This document shows, piece after piece, positions 18,551-29,461 of a DNA stretch of 64,000 bases. This DNA comes from Pseudomonas sp. TNT3 (GTDB taxonomy: Bacteria > Pseudomonadota > Gammaproteobacteria > Pseudomonadales > Pseudomonadaceae). Positions within the stretch are counted from its first letter, which is position 1. Every line of letters starts with the position of its first letter. The notes beneath the pieces were generated by a model. The model made no database searches and was not told where the DNA came from. It saw nothing but the letters and a program-made list of their open reading frames with translations. The DNA lies in assembly GCF_010095445.2 (NCBI RefSeq), contig NZ_WFGV02000005.1, positions 1 through 64,000 of the forward strand, read 5' to 3'. The position numbers were made by a program, and so were the translations under genes.

Positions 18551-19408
18551 TCAGCATGCGCGGTATTGCAGGCTGAAACCGAGTTCGGTGGTTTGCCCGT
18601 GCTCCAGCAGGCGCAAGCCAGGTCGGCCCGGCAGGTGGTGTGCATCCACCGGATGGCTGACCGGTTCGATGCAGAAAAAATCCAGTACCGGTGGGCAGTA
18701 GAGCAGAAAAACATCGCTGCCAGTGGCCTGGCAGTGCAGCTCGTAACCGAGGTCGGGTTGCTGGATCAGGCAATGCCCGTCCCATTCGCAGAATCCGTTG
18801 TCGACCAGTCTGTCGGGCAACGCCTTGAGCGACTGGAATTCCCAGTCTGTCGGTACAGCGCTGAGCTGGGTGGGCAGTTTGCTCGCGTCGCACATCCACA
18901 CGTGCCCGGCCTTTGCCTGTAGGCGCGTATCCGGGGTGCGTGGCAGGTAGGGATGCAAACCCAGGCCGTGCCAAGCGGCGCGTTCGGCCAGATGAGTGAC
19001 GTGCAACTCGATGCTCAGTCGACCCTCGTTCAGATGAAAACGTTGCCAGGCGCGATAGGCGAAGGGTGTGGTGCTGTCGAGTTGCAGCACGGCGTCATTC
19101 CGCGACTGCGCCACCACCTGCCACGGCTGCTGCCAGGCACTGCCATGAATCGGCAGCGGGTCAGTGAGGCTGTTGGGCGTCAAAGTGAGCCAGCCATCGG
19201 GGCAGTCGAAACCGCCTGCTGATACTCGGTTTGACCAGGGTGCCAAAGGGAAGCAGGCGAGCTTGCCGGGCAATCCGGTGTTCAGCGCGTGGGTGTCGCT
19301 GTGTCGAAGCAGCGGCTGCCCGGTGCTGCGCACGGTCCAGTTGACGATGCTGCCGCCGATCTCGGGGGCGAGGGTGAGATGGGTAAGTTCGTCTTTGAGC
19401 TCGATCAA
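18551..19408 (-). CDS. Aldose 1-epimerase family protein
   Basis: This protein of about 285 residues has the galactose mutarotase fold, with PLAPWSNRVSAGGF, the active-site GLHPYLPR and a C-terminal EPVSHPVDAHHLPG stretch. It should interconvert anomers of a sugar. The reading frame stays open upstream into a REP element, so the start was placed at a TTG at 19408, preceded by AAGG and followed by the usual family start IELKDELTHLTL. Its stop codon abuts that of ercS (convergent, no gap). Confidence 0.82.
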   Translation of the reverse strand: MIELKDELTHLTLAPEIGGSIVNWTVRSTGQPLLRHSDTHALNTGLPGKLACFPLAPWSNRVSAGGFDCPDGWLTLTPNSLTDPLPIHGSAWQQPWQVVAQSRNDAVLQLDSTTPFAYRAWQRFHLNEGRLSIELHVTHLAERAAWHGLGLHPYLPRTPDTRLQAKAGHVWMCDASKLPTQLSAVPTDWEFQSLKALPDRLVDNGFCEWDGHCLIQQPDLGYELHCQATGSDVFLLYCPPVLDFFCIEPVSHPVDAHHLPGRPGLRLLEHGQTTELGFSLQYRAC

Positions 19409-19522
19409 TCTGGGTGCCTTGTCTTTTTGCCCTGAGAAATACGCTAAACCCTGTAGCAGCTTGCGTCGGCTCCGGCAGCCCCTGGATGCCGGTGGTTTTT
19501 TCACCGCACGATGAGGCAGCGC

Positions 19523-19621
19523 TCTTGTGGCGAGGGAGTTTACTCCCGCTCGGCTGCGAAGCGGGCGCAAAATGGAGAGGGTCGCTTCGCAACCCAGCGG
19601 GAGTAAACTCCCTCGCCACAG
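19523..19621. repeat. REP-like palindrome, family B
   Basis: CTTGTGGCGAGGGAGTTTACTC is answered by GAGTAAACTCCCTCGCCACAG. It fills most of the 331-base gap between the epimerase start and the MFS gene; the rest (19622-19739) should hold the MFS promoter, where no clear motif was seen. Confidence 0.85.
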
Positions 19622-19739
19622 GTTCTGTGCAGGCGTTGATTACCTCTACAACCTGAGGGAGGGTTTGTGCGATGACCGTTGTGTGTGTTGAACAGGGATT
19701 TGCGGCAAACTGGCGACATATCTAGAACAAGGTCATTGA

Positions 19740-21395
19740 ATGGATCACTACGCCCCGCGCGACTGGCAACCCCATGAACGGCCCAGCCTGCCCGGTTCCC
19801 CCTCGACGCCGCTGCACTCCACGCCGAAGCGGTTCGCCTTCGCGCTGGTGGGATTGCTGGTGGCGTTGACCGGCGGCCTGGGCAACTCGTTGGTGATCGC
19901 CAATCTGACTTACCTGCAAGGCGCGTTGGGGGCGACCACGGCCGAGATGGCCTGGCTGCCGGCAGCCTATGTCATGACCAACGTGTCGATGAACCTGCTG
20001 CTGGTGAAATTTCGCCAACAGTTCGGTCTGCGGGCGTTCACGGAAGTGTTTCTGGTGCTCTATGCGCTGGTCACTTTCGGCCACTTGTTCGTCAACGACC
20101 TGAATTCGGCGATCGCGGTGCGGGCGGCGCACGGGATGGTGGGGGCGGCGTTGAGTTCCCTGGGCCTGTATTACATGATCCAGGCGTTCCCGGCGAAGTG
20201 GCGAATGAAGGCGCTGGTCCTGGGGCTCGGGACCTCGCAACTGGCCTTGCCGCTGGCACGGCTGTTCTCCGAAGACCTGCTGCAGATCGCCGAGTGGCGC
20301 GGCCTCTATCTGTTTGAACTGGGCATGGCGCTGCTGTCCCTGGGTTGCGTGTTTCTCCTCAAGTTGCCACCGGGCGACCGCTTCAAGACCTTCGAAAAAC
20401 TCGATTTCCTGACTTTCGCCATTCTTTCAAGCGGTGTGGCGTTGCTCTGCGCGGTGCTGTCGCTGGGGAGGATCGACTGGTGGCTGGAAGCGCCGTGGAT
20501 TGGCGTGGCGTTGGCGGCGTCCATCGCATTGATCCTCGGGGGGCTGGCGATCGAACACAACCGCAGCAACCCGATGCTGATGACCCGTTGGCTCGGCAGT
20601 GGCGTGATGATTCGCCTGGCACTGGCGGTGGTCCTTATCCGCATGGTGACCTCGGAGCAATCCACCGGTGCTGTCGGGTTCATGCAGTTCCTCAACATGA
20701 GCAGCCAGCAGCTGCACAGTCTTTATGTGGTGATGATGATCGGCAGCATCGCCGGGCTGGTCACCAGCGCCCTGACGATCAACCCCAAGCACTTGTTCAT
20801 GCCGCTGATCGTGTCGCTGGCGCTGATGGCCGTCGGTTCGGTGATCGACAGCCATTCGAATAACCTGACCCGCCCGGAAAACATGTATTTCAGCCAGTTC
20901 CTGCTAGCCTTTGGCGGGACCTTTTTCCTGGGCCCGACGATGGTGCTGGGGACGCGCAACGTCCTGACCAACCCGCGCAACCTGGTGAGCTTTTCCGTGC
21001 TGTTCGGTATCTGCCAGAACCTCGGCGGCCTGATTGGTGCGGCACTGCTGGGTACGTTTCAGATCGCTCGCGAGAAATTCCATTCCAGCAACATTGTCGA
21101 ACACCTGACCATGACCGATCCGCGTGTGGCCGCACGGGTTCAGAGCGGCGGCAATGCCCTCGGTTCAGTGATCGCTGACCCGAGCCTGCGCAATCTGCAA
21201 GGCATACGCAGTCTGGCTACGGCCGCCGCACGCGAGGCCAATGTGCTCGCCTATAACGATGTGTTCATGCTGATCGCGGTGATTGCCGTGTTGACCATGA
21301 TCTGGATTTCCCTTCGCGCCCTGTGGCTGATGAGCACCACCAAAAACGTCGCCCCAACGCCTCCCGTAGCCCCTAGCGGTGTTTCTTCTTCATGA
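19740..21395 (+). CDS. MFS transporter, DHA2 (EmrB-like) family
   Basis: This 551-residue membrane protein has about 14 predicted transmembrane helices, starting at FALVGLLVALTGGLGNSLV (about residue 38). This length and helix number fit the DHA2 drug:H+ antiporter family. It overlaps the next gene, a membrane fusion protein, by 4 bases, the usual EmrB-EmrA pairing for export across both membranes with an outer-membrane channel encoded elsewhere. The substrate is unknown. Confidence 0.88.
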   Translation: MDHYAPRDWQPHERPSLPGSPSTPLHSTPKRFAFALVGLLVALTGGLGNSLVIANLTYLQGALGATTAEMAWLPAAYVMTNVSMNLLLVKFRQQFGLRAFTEVFLVLYALVTFGHLFVNDLNSAIAVRAAHGMVGAALSSLGLYYMIQAFPAKWRMKALVLGLGTSQLALPLARLFSEDLLQIAEWRGLYLFELGMALLSLGCVFLLKLPPGDRFKTFEKLDFLTFAILSSGVALLCAVLSLGRIDWWLEAPWIGVALAASIALILGGLAIEHNRSNPMLMTRWLGSGVMIRLALAVVLIRMVTSEQSTGAVGFMQFLNMSSQQLHSLYVVMMIGSIAGLVTSALTINPKHLFMPLIVSLALMAVGSVIDSHSNNLTRPENMYFSQFLLAFGGTFFLGPTMVLGTRNVLTNPRNLVSFSVLFGICQNLGGLIGAALLGTFQIAREKFHSSNIVEHLTMTDPRVAARVQSGGNALGSVIADPSLRNLQGIRSLATAAAREANVLAYNDVFMLIAVIAVLTMIWISLRALWLMSTTKNVAPTPPVAPSGVSSS

Positions 21396-22567
21396 CCGAA
21401 CCGACCACAACCACCACCAATGCCATCGCCGCGACGCCTGAAGGTGTTGAACCACCGTCCACGCCCGCCACAGAACCACGTTCATTGCGAGTGCGGGTGC
21501 TTTCGTCCATGGGCTTTGCGGCCATTGCCATCGTGGGTGTACTGATCGTGTTGTACGCCTGGCAACTGCCGCCGTTCAGCAGCGCGGTCGAAACCACTGA
21601 GAACGCCTTGGTGCGTGGTCAGGTGACGATCATCGGCCCGCAGCTCAGCGGCTATGTGTATGAAGTGCCGGTGTCGGACTTTCAGTTTGTGAAAGCCGGG
21701 GATCTGCTGGTGCGGCTCGACGACCGGATCTACCAGCAGCGTCTCGATCAATCGCTGGCGCAGTTGGCGGTACAGAAAGCGGCCCTGGCCAACGTGGTAC
21801 AGCAACGCAACAGCGCCGAGGCGACCATCAAGCTGCGTCAGGCCGCCGTCGCTGACAGCCAGGCTCAGGCGCGTAAAAGTGAAGCGGATCTGCGCCGAAA
21901 CAACGAGCTGGTGCGTGACGGTTCTGTGTCCAAGCGCGAGTTGGACGTCACCTTGGCGGCGAACGCGCAGTCCATTGCGGCAGTGGCTCAAGCCCAGGCC
22001 AATCTGGAAATTGCGCGCCAGGATTTGCAGTCGGTGATCGTCAATCGTGGCTCGCTGGAAGCGGCGGTCGCCAGTGCGGACGCCGCGGTGCAACTGGCGC
22101 GCATCGACCTGTCCAACACCCGGATCATTGCGCCGCGCGACGGTCAGCTCGGGCAGATCGGCGTGCGCCTCGGCGCCTATGTGAGCTCCGGCGCGCAGCT
22201 GATGGCGCTGGTGCCGCATCAGTTGTGGGTGATCGCCAACATGAAGGAAACCCAGATGAACAACGTGAGGGTCGGCCAGCCGGTAACGTTTACCGTGGAT
22301 GCCCTCAATCACCGACTATTTCATGGGCAGGTGCAGCGCATATCACCGGGGACCGGGTCGGAGTTCGCGTTGTTGCAGGCGGACAACGCCACCGGCAACT
22401 TCGTCAAGATCGCCCAGCGCGTGCCGGTGCGGATTACGGTGAATGACGGGCAGGAAGGCAGCGAGCGTCTGCGGCCGGGGATGTCGGTGGTGGTGAGTAT
22501 CGATACAGCGGCGGAGGGAGATAACGATAAATCCCCTCGCCACAGAGTAGGCGTACCACTTGAGTGA
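21392..22567 (+). CDS. HlyD/EmrA-type membrane fusion protein
   Basis: This 391-residue periplasmic adaptor has one N-terminal transmembrane helix (about residues 42-62), a biotinyl-lipoyl-like half motif (VTIIGPQLSGYVYEVPV), a long alpha-helical hairpin (about 110-220) and a beta-barrel domain (DGQLGQIGVRLGAYVSSG). It pairs with the overlapping EmrB-like gene. The last residues (NDKSPRHRVGVPLE) are encoded by a half REP-B sequence (AAATCCCCTCGCCACAGAG at 22530-22548), so the natural end has probably been replaced by insertion of a repeat. Confidence 0.88.
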   Translation: MTEPTTTTTNAIAATPEGVEPPSTPATEPRSLRVRVLSSMGFAAIAIVGVLIVLYAWQLPPFSSAVETTENALVRGQVTIIGPQLSGYVYEVPVSDFQFVKAGDLLVRLDDRIYQQRLDQSLAQLAVQKAALANVVQQRNSAEATIKLRQAAVADSQAQARKSEADLRRNNELVRDGSVSKRELDVTLAANAQSIAAVAQAQANLEIARQDLQSVIVNRGSLEAAVASADAAVQLARIDLSNTRIIAPRDGQLGQIGVRLGAYVSSGAQLMALVPHQLWVIANMKETQMNNVRVGQPVTFTVDALNHRLFHGQVQRISPGTGSEFALLQADNATGNFVKIAQRVPVRITVNDGQEGSERLRPGMSVVVSIDTAAEGDNDKSPRHRVGVPLE

Positions 22568-22594
22568 ACTGCATGGCCCGCAGGATAGAGGTAT

Positions 22595-23455
22595 TCAGGC
22601 CGCAACCATCGGCGGCATGGTGCCCAGCAGCGACACTGCCGCCACGGCGCCAATTCCCAGCAGCCACTCCATGATCACGCTGCTTTTAAGCGCCCCCATG
22701 CGCTGTTCGCAATCCTTGATCCGCAGTCGGTTGAACAACGCCAGCCCCAGCATCACCAGGACCAGCACGACCTTGATCAACAGGATCAAGGCAAAACCGG
22801 ACCACAACGGCGTCGGCCAGAATTGCCCGGTGAGTACCCGGACATTGATCAGTCCGGTGATGACTAATCCCGCGACCAACGCGTAACCCACGCCACTGAA
22901 TCGCTGCAGAATGACGCTGACTGTATGACCCGTGGGTTGCCGCAGGATCATCACCAGCAACATCAATCCGCCGAGCCAGATGCCGACGCAGGTCAGGTGG
23001 ACAATCTGGTTGAGGATCAACAACTGTCCGCTCAGGCCGTCGAGCATCGCGCCATGACCAACCGGCGCCAGAGTCGCCAGCAACAGACTGGCCAGGATCA
23101 GCCGAATAGGCAGGTTAGCGCCCAAGGGTGTCAGCAACAGCGACATCAACACCCCGTTGATCAGCAGGTGCCAGCCCCAGACCTGGCCGAAGAACGTGTT
23201 GGTCAGCACTAATTGCAAAGTCGCCGGGTCGAACGCCGCTTCCCAGTCGCCGGCCATGCTGGCGGTGATCAACAGCAACCAGCACACGCCGCTGACCAGC
23301 GCCACCGCCGTCAGCCAACGGCATACGCTTGCCAAACGTCGGTCCAGCGCCAGCGATTCATGGTTTAACAGCAGAGGCCTGAATACCCAGGCCCCGAACA
23401 GCATCAGCACCACGGTGAAATGCAGGAAACGACACAGCACCATCGCGCTCGTCAT
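22595..23455 (-). CDS. copD: Copper resistance D family membrane protein
   Basis: This 286-residue protein has about eight transmembrane helices and the CopD-domain histidines (CRFLHFTVVLMLFGAWVF; VHLTCVGIWLGGLM). In the family it takes up copper delivered by the periplasmic CopC. Its start lies 3 bases after the stop of copC, so the two form an operon. No copA or copB is nearby, so this is a copper uptake/handling pair, not a full resistance operon. Confidence 0.85.
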   Translation of the reverse strand: MTSAMVLCRFLHFTVVLMLFGAWVFRPLLLNHESLALDRRLASVCRWLTAVALVSGVCWLLLITASMAGDWEAAFDPATLQLVLTNTFFGQVWGWHLLINGVLMSLLLTPLGANLPIRLILASLLLATLAPVGHGAMLDGLSGQLLILNQIVHLTCVGIWLGGLMLLVMILRQPTGHTVSVILQRFSGVGYALVAGLVITGLINVRVLTGQFWPTPLWSGFALILLIKVVLVLVMLGLALFNRLRIKDCEQRMGALKSSVIMEWLLGIGAVAAVSLLGTMPPMVAA

Positions 23456-23458
23456 GAA

Positions 23459-23824
23459 TTACTGACCCACCTTGAAGCTGTAGGCGCCTTCGCTTTTGTG
23501 GGTGTCGACGGACACGGCGTGCCATTGGACTTTATAGGCTCCGGCGGTCAACGGCGCGGCTGGCGTCACGATCAGGGTTTTTTTATCGCTGCCTTCGGTG
23601 GTCAGGCTTTTCACCGGCACGTCAGTCCCGTCTTTGCTGAGGGTGACCTTGGTGAAGGTGGCTTCGACACCTTCGGAAAACACCAGGCGCAACTCGGCAG
23701 GCGCGCTCACGGTGCTGTCGGCAGCGGGCGTCTGGCTTTTCAGGTGGGCGTGGGCAAACACCGACGAGGCGGCGAACAGGCTGCCGAGGAGGGCAGCGGT
23801 GGTCAGGGCTTTCTTGAGCAGCAT
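23459..23824 (-). CDS. copC: Periplasmic copper-binding protein CopC
   Basis: This 121-residue protein has a signal peptide ending at SSVFA, after which the mature chain begins HAHLKSQTPA, giving an N-terminal His of the kind that binds Cu(II) in CopC. A second His lies in WHAVSVDTHKSEGAYSF near the C-terminus. The Met-rich Cu(I) loop of plasmid CopC is missing, which fits the shorter Cu(II)-only CopC class. It is the first gene of a copCD operon, divergent from a TetR gene. Confidence 0.88.
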   Translation of the reverse strand: MLLKKALTTAALLGSLFAASSVFAHAHLKSQTPAADSTVSAPAELRLVFSEGVEATFTKVTLSKDGTDVPVKSLTTEGSDKKTLIVTPAAPLTAGAYKVQWHAVSVDTHKSEGAYSFKVGQ

Positions 23825-23964
23825 CGTGGAATACCTCTTGGGCAGGTTCGAAGAGGCCGTCAGTTTACCTTCCGCAGACGGCCTGTACGAAGTTTCGTTT
23901 TCCCTTGTCGCCGCGAGGTAGAGCGGATGCTAGTCTTGACCAACGCTGTCGTCAGGGAGCCCTC

Positions 23965-24585
23965 ATGGGCAATCACAAGATCGAGATTCGTCGCAGTAAC
24001 GTCGAAAAGATTCTGCTGGGGGCCGAAAAGGTCTTCGCCGAAAAAGGCTTCGGCAGCACCGCCATGGCCGACATCGCCGCCGAAGTGCAACTGCCGCGCT
24101 CGAACCTGCATTACTACTTCAGCACCAAGAACGAACTCTACAGCGCCGTGCTGTTCGATTTGCTGGAAGTCTGGAAGCAGGACGCCCTGTGCTTTGAAAT
24201 GTTCGACGATCCGCGCGTGGTGCTGAGCAGCTACATCCGCGCCAAAATGAACCACTCCCGCAGCCGTCCCTACGGCTCCAAAGTCTGGGCCAACGAGATC
24301 ATCCACGGCGCCCCGACCCTGGGCGAGGCACTGGACGTGAGCCTCTACGATTGGGCCAAGATGAAAGAAGCCAAGATCCGCCAATGGGTCGAAGACAAAC
24401 GCATCCTGCCGGTGGAACCCTCAAGCCTGCTGTACATGATCTGGGCCTCGACCCAGCACTACGCCGACTTTGATCATCAGGTGAATATCCTCAATGATCA
24501 TCAGCCGTTGTCGGACATGCAGTTTGAAAGAGCGGTGCAGACGGTGACGAGTGTGATTTTGCGGGGGATTGGGTTGGAGCCGTAA
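23965..24585 (+). CDS. TetR-family regulator, RutR/PydR-like
   Basis: This 206-residue protein has an N-terminal TetR helix-turn-helix (ILLGAEKVFAEKGFGSTAMA; VQLPRSNLHYYFSTKNELY) and a RutR-like C-terminal ligand domain (SKVWANEIIHGAPTLG). The start at 23965 follows AGGGAG. In related bacteria this type of regulator sits beside the pyrimidine degradation genes and responds to uracil or its breakdown products. Here it is convergent with preA, so it probably controls the divergent hydA/NCS1 promoter region 4.5 kb away. This target is inferred. Confidence 0.78.
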   Translation: MGNHKIEIRRSNVEKILLGAEKVFAEKGFGSTAMADIAAEVQLPRSNLHYYFSTKNELYSAVLFDLLEVWKQDALCFEMFDDPRVVLSSYIRAKMNHSRSRPYGSKVWANEIIHGAPTLGEALDVSLYDWAKMKEAKIRQWVEDKRILPVEPSSLLYMIWASTQHYADFDHQVNILNDHQPLSDMQFERAVQTVTSVILRGIGLEP

Positions 24586-24609
24586 CTGTTCGAGGTGGGT
24601 GTCGGCTGG

Positions 24610-24706
24610 AAAAGATCGCAGCCTCGTTTCACTCGACAGCTCCTACAGGCTTGCGTGATCCCCTGTAGGAGCTGTCGAGTGAAACGAGGCTGCGATCTCT
24701 TGATCT
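24610..24706. repeat. REP-like palindrome, family D
   Basis: AAAAGATCGCAGCCTCGTTTC and GAAACGAGGCTGCGATCTCTT form 20-base arms, with CGACAGCTCCTACAGG and CCTGTAGGAGCTGTCG continuing the stem inwards. It sits between two convergent genes and could act as a two-way terminator. Confidence 0.85.
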
Positions 24707-24718
24707 TTAATTCACCGA

Positions 24719-25993
24719 TCAAACAGCAACGTGATACGGGTTCCTCGGGTCATGATTCCAGTCCAGAAACGGCTTGCCGCTGTCCATCGGCACCATCTCG
24801 ATGCAGTCCTGCACCGGGCAGGTGATCTGGCACAGGTTGCAGCCTACGCACTCGTCGTCGATCACTTCATATTTATGCGTTCCGTCCGCCTGCTTGATGC
24901 TGGCCACCGCCTGGTGCGAGGTGTCTTCGCAGGCAATGTGGCAACGACCGCAGCCGATGCAGGCCTCCTGATCGATCTTGGCGATCACCTGATAGTTGAT
25001 ATCCAGGTACTTCCAGTCCGTGGTGTTGGCCACCGCACGTCCTGAAAAATCCGCCACGCTGGCGTAGCCCTGGCTGTCCATCCAGCGGGACAGTCCGTCT
25101 TTCATTTCCTCGACAATCCTGAAACCGTGCAGCATCGCCGCCGTGCACACCTGAACCGATCCGCTGCCCAGAGCGATGAACTCTGCGGCGTCGCGCCACG
25201 TGCCAATGCCGCCGATGCCGGAGATCGGCAGGCCCCGGGTCTGCGGATCCCGCGCGATCTCGGCGACCATGTTCAGCGCAATGGGCTTGACCGCTGAACC
25301 GCAGTAACCGCCGTGGGTGCTTTGGCTGCCGACGACAGGGTTGGCGACCATGCGCTCCAGGTTGACGCTGGTGATCGAGTTGATGGTGTTGATCAACGAC
25401 ACCGCATCGGCACCGCCTCGATGGGCCGCGCGGGCGGCGACGCGGATGTCGGTGATGTTTGGCGTGAGCTTGACGATGACCGGGAGCGAGCAATAGGTCT
25501 TGCACCAACGGGTGACCTGTTCGACATACTCCGGGACCTGTCCGACCGCTGCGCCCATGCCGCGTTCGGGCATGCCATGGGGGCAACCGAAGTTCAGTTC
25601 GATGCCGTCGGCACCGGTGGCTTCCACCAGCGGCAGGATGAATTTCCACGACTCTTCGACGCAGGGCACCATCAGCGAAACGATCAGCGCGCGGTCCGGC
25701 CAGTCCTTTTTGACCTGGGTGATTTCCCGCAGGTTGATTTCCAGTGAGCGGTCGGTAATCAGCTCGATGTTGTTGAACCCCATCACTTCACGGTTGGCGC
25801 CGAAGTGCGCCGAGTAGCGCGAAGACACGTTGACCGCCGCCGGGTCTTCACCCAGGGTTTTCCAGACCACGCCACCCCAGCCGGCCTCGAAGGCGCGGAC
25901 CACGTTGTAGGCCTTGTCGGTGGGCGGCGCGGAGGCGAGCCAGAATGGGTTAGGGGATTTGATACCGGCGAAGTTGATCGATAGATCGGCCAT
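24719..25993 (-). CDS. preA: NAD-dependent dihydropyrimidine dehydrogenase subunit PreA
   Basis: This 424-residue protein has a dihydroorotate dehydrogenase-like FMN barrel (about residues 1-310; NFAGIKSPNPFWLASAPPT; the catalytic region ELNFGCPHG) and two C-terminal [4Fe-4S] motifs (CIGCGRCHIAC and CVGCNLCQITC). With PreT it reduces uracil and thymine to dihydropyrimidines, the first step of reductive degradation. It abuts preT with no spacer. Confidence 0.95.
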   Translation of the reverse strand: MADLSINFAGIKSPNPFWLASAPPTDKAYNVVRAFEAGWGGVVWKTLGEDPAAVNVSSRYSAHFGANREVMGFNNIELITDRSLEINLREITQVKKDWPDRALIVSLMVPCVEESWKFILPLVEATGADGIELNFGCPHGMPERGMGAAVGQVPEYVEQVTRWCKTYCSLPVIVKLTPNITDIRVAARAAHRGGADAVSLINTINSITSVNLERMVANPVVGSQSTHGGYCGSAVKPIALNMVAEIARDPQTRGLPISGIGGIGTWRDAAEFIALGSGSVQVCTAAMLHGFRIVEEMKDGLSRWMDSQGYASVADFSGRAVANTTDWKYLDINYQVIAKIDQEACIGCGRCHIACEDTSHQAVASIKQADGTHKYEVIDDECVGCNLCQITCPVQDCIEMVPMDSGKPFLDWNHDPRNPYHVAV

Positions 25994-27361
25994 TTACGCA
26001 GCCTCCACATTGAGCACGAGTTGGGCGTGAATGGCCTCGGCGGCCAGTTTGCCGTGTTGCACGGCCTGCACGGTGAGGTCCTGATCGAGGCTGGTGCAGT
26101 CGCCACCGGCGTACACGCCGGGGATACTGGTGCGCAGCTGTGCATCGACCTCGATCCGATCGCCCTGGCGCTTGAGTTCGCGGGCCAGCGGGTCGCTGAG
26201 AGCTGTGCCGTCGAAGGCCTGCCCGATGGCTTTGAAGATGGCGTCGGCGGCCAGTTCGAAGGTTTCACCGGTGGTTTGCAGACGGCCATCCACCAGCCGG
26301 GTACGGGCGAAACGCATGCCGCGGACATTGCCGTTGGCGTCGAGCAATACTTCCTCAGGTTGGGCCCAGGTCAGCAAACGCACCTGATTGGCTTTGGCGA
26401 TGTCCTGTTCGTGGCCGGTGGCGCCCATTTCTTCCACGCCACGGCGGTACACCAGATTGACGTCACGAGCACCGAGGCGGGCCATTTGCACCGCCATGTC
26501 GATGGCGGTGTTGCCGGCACCGAGGACAATGCAGCGATCCGCCAGCGGCAGTTGGGTCAGGTCGTCGGCCTGGCGCAGTTCGCGGATGTAATCCGTGGCG
26601 GCGACTAAACCGGGGGCGTCTTCGTGGTTGAGGCCCAGTTGCTTGCTGGCGTTGAGACCCAGGCCGAGAAACACCGCGTCGAATTGCTGGTGCAGTTCGC
26701 TGAGGGTCAGGTTCTCGCCGAGCTTCTGCCCGTGGCGGATCTCAATGCCGCCGATTTGCAGGAGGAAGTCCAGTTCCTTCTGTGCGTAATCGTCCACCAG
26801 TTTGTATTTGGCAATTCCGTATTCATTGAGGCCTCCGGCCTTTTCGCGCGCCTCGAAAATCACCACATCATGGCCGTGCATGGCGCTGCGGTGAGCGCAG
26901 GAAAGCCCTGCCGGACCGGCGCCCACCACGGCAATGCGTTTGCCCGTGGCGGCGGCGCGTGCGAACGGGTGCTCAGTGAAGTGCGCGTTGTCCACGGCGT
27001 AGCGCTGCAGCAGGCCGATCAGCACCGGCGCGCATTCATGGTCGTTGTTGCGCACACAGGCTTGCTGGCAAAGGATTTCCGTGGGGCAAACGCGAGCGCA
27101 ACTGCCACCGAGGATGTTCGCCGAGAGGATTTTGTGCGCGGCGCCCTGAACGTTTTCCGCGTGAATATTGCGGATGAACGAGGGGATGTCGATCTCGCTC
27201 GGGCAGGCATTCACGCACGGGGCGTCGTAGCAATACAGGCAGCGCGACGCTTCGAGGTGCGCCTGGCGGTCGTTGAGCGGCGGCGCAAGGTCGGTGAAGT
27301 GGCCGGCGAGGGCGGCCGCATTTTCATAGGGATGCGGGAGATGGTCGAGGGTCTTGATCAC
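25994..27361 (-). CDS. preT: NAD-dependent dihydropyrimidine dehydrogenase subunit PreT
   Basis: This 455-residue protein has an N-terminal Fe-S domain (CLYCYDAPCVNACP; CARVCPTEILCQQAC), then an FAD-binding GAGPAGLSCA motif (about residue 144) and an NAD(P)H-binding GAGNTAIDMA motif. It is the flavin/NAD(H) subunit that feeds electrons to PreA. It begins with GTG preceded by GAGG. Together preT and preA correspond to bacterial PydX and PydA. Confidence 0.95.
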   Translation of the reverse strand: MIKTLDHLPHPYENAAALAGHFTDLAPPLNDRQAHLEASRCLYCYDAPCVNACPSEIDIPSFIRNIHAENVQGAAHKILSANILGGSCARVCPTEILCQQACVRNNDHECAPVLIGLLQRYAVDNAHFTEHPFARAAATGKRIAVVGAGPAGLSCAHRSAMHGHDVVIFEAREKAGGLNEYGIAKYKLVDDYAQKELDFLLQIGGIEIRHGQKLGENLTLSELHQQFDAVFLGLGLNASKQLGLNHEDAPGLVAATDYIRELRQADDLTQLPLADRCIVLGAGNTAIDMAVQMARLGARDVNLVYRRGVEEMGATGHEQDIAKANQVRLLTWAQPEEVLLDANGNVRGMRFARTRLVDGRLQTTGETFELAADAIFKAIGQAFDGTALSDPLARELKRQGDRIEVDAQLRTSIPGVYAGGDCTSLDQDLTVQAVQHGKLAAEAIHAQLVLNVEAA

Positions 27362-27429
27362 GGTTTTTGCCTCACGGTTATTGAGGTGCTGCCTCTGATG
27401 GGCAGTGTCTGGATCACCTGCATTTCAAA

Positions 27430-27455
27430 TGTGGGAGCGGGCTTGCCCGCGATGG
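27430..27455. repeat. Single REP unit, family C
   Basis: GTGGGAGCGGGCTTGCCCGCGATGG occurs once, without a facing partner, between preT and hydA. It still folds as a short hairpin. Confidence 0.75.
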
Positions 27456-27470
27456 CCGAAGGCCTGGATT

Positions 27471-29461
<1,991 letters not shown>

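Noticed and set aside
19409..19570. N-terminal extension of the aldose epimerase
   Set aside because: The extension reads REP family B sequence; the TTG at 19408 gives the normal family start.
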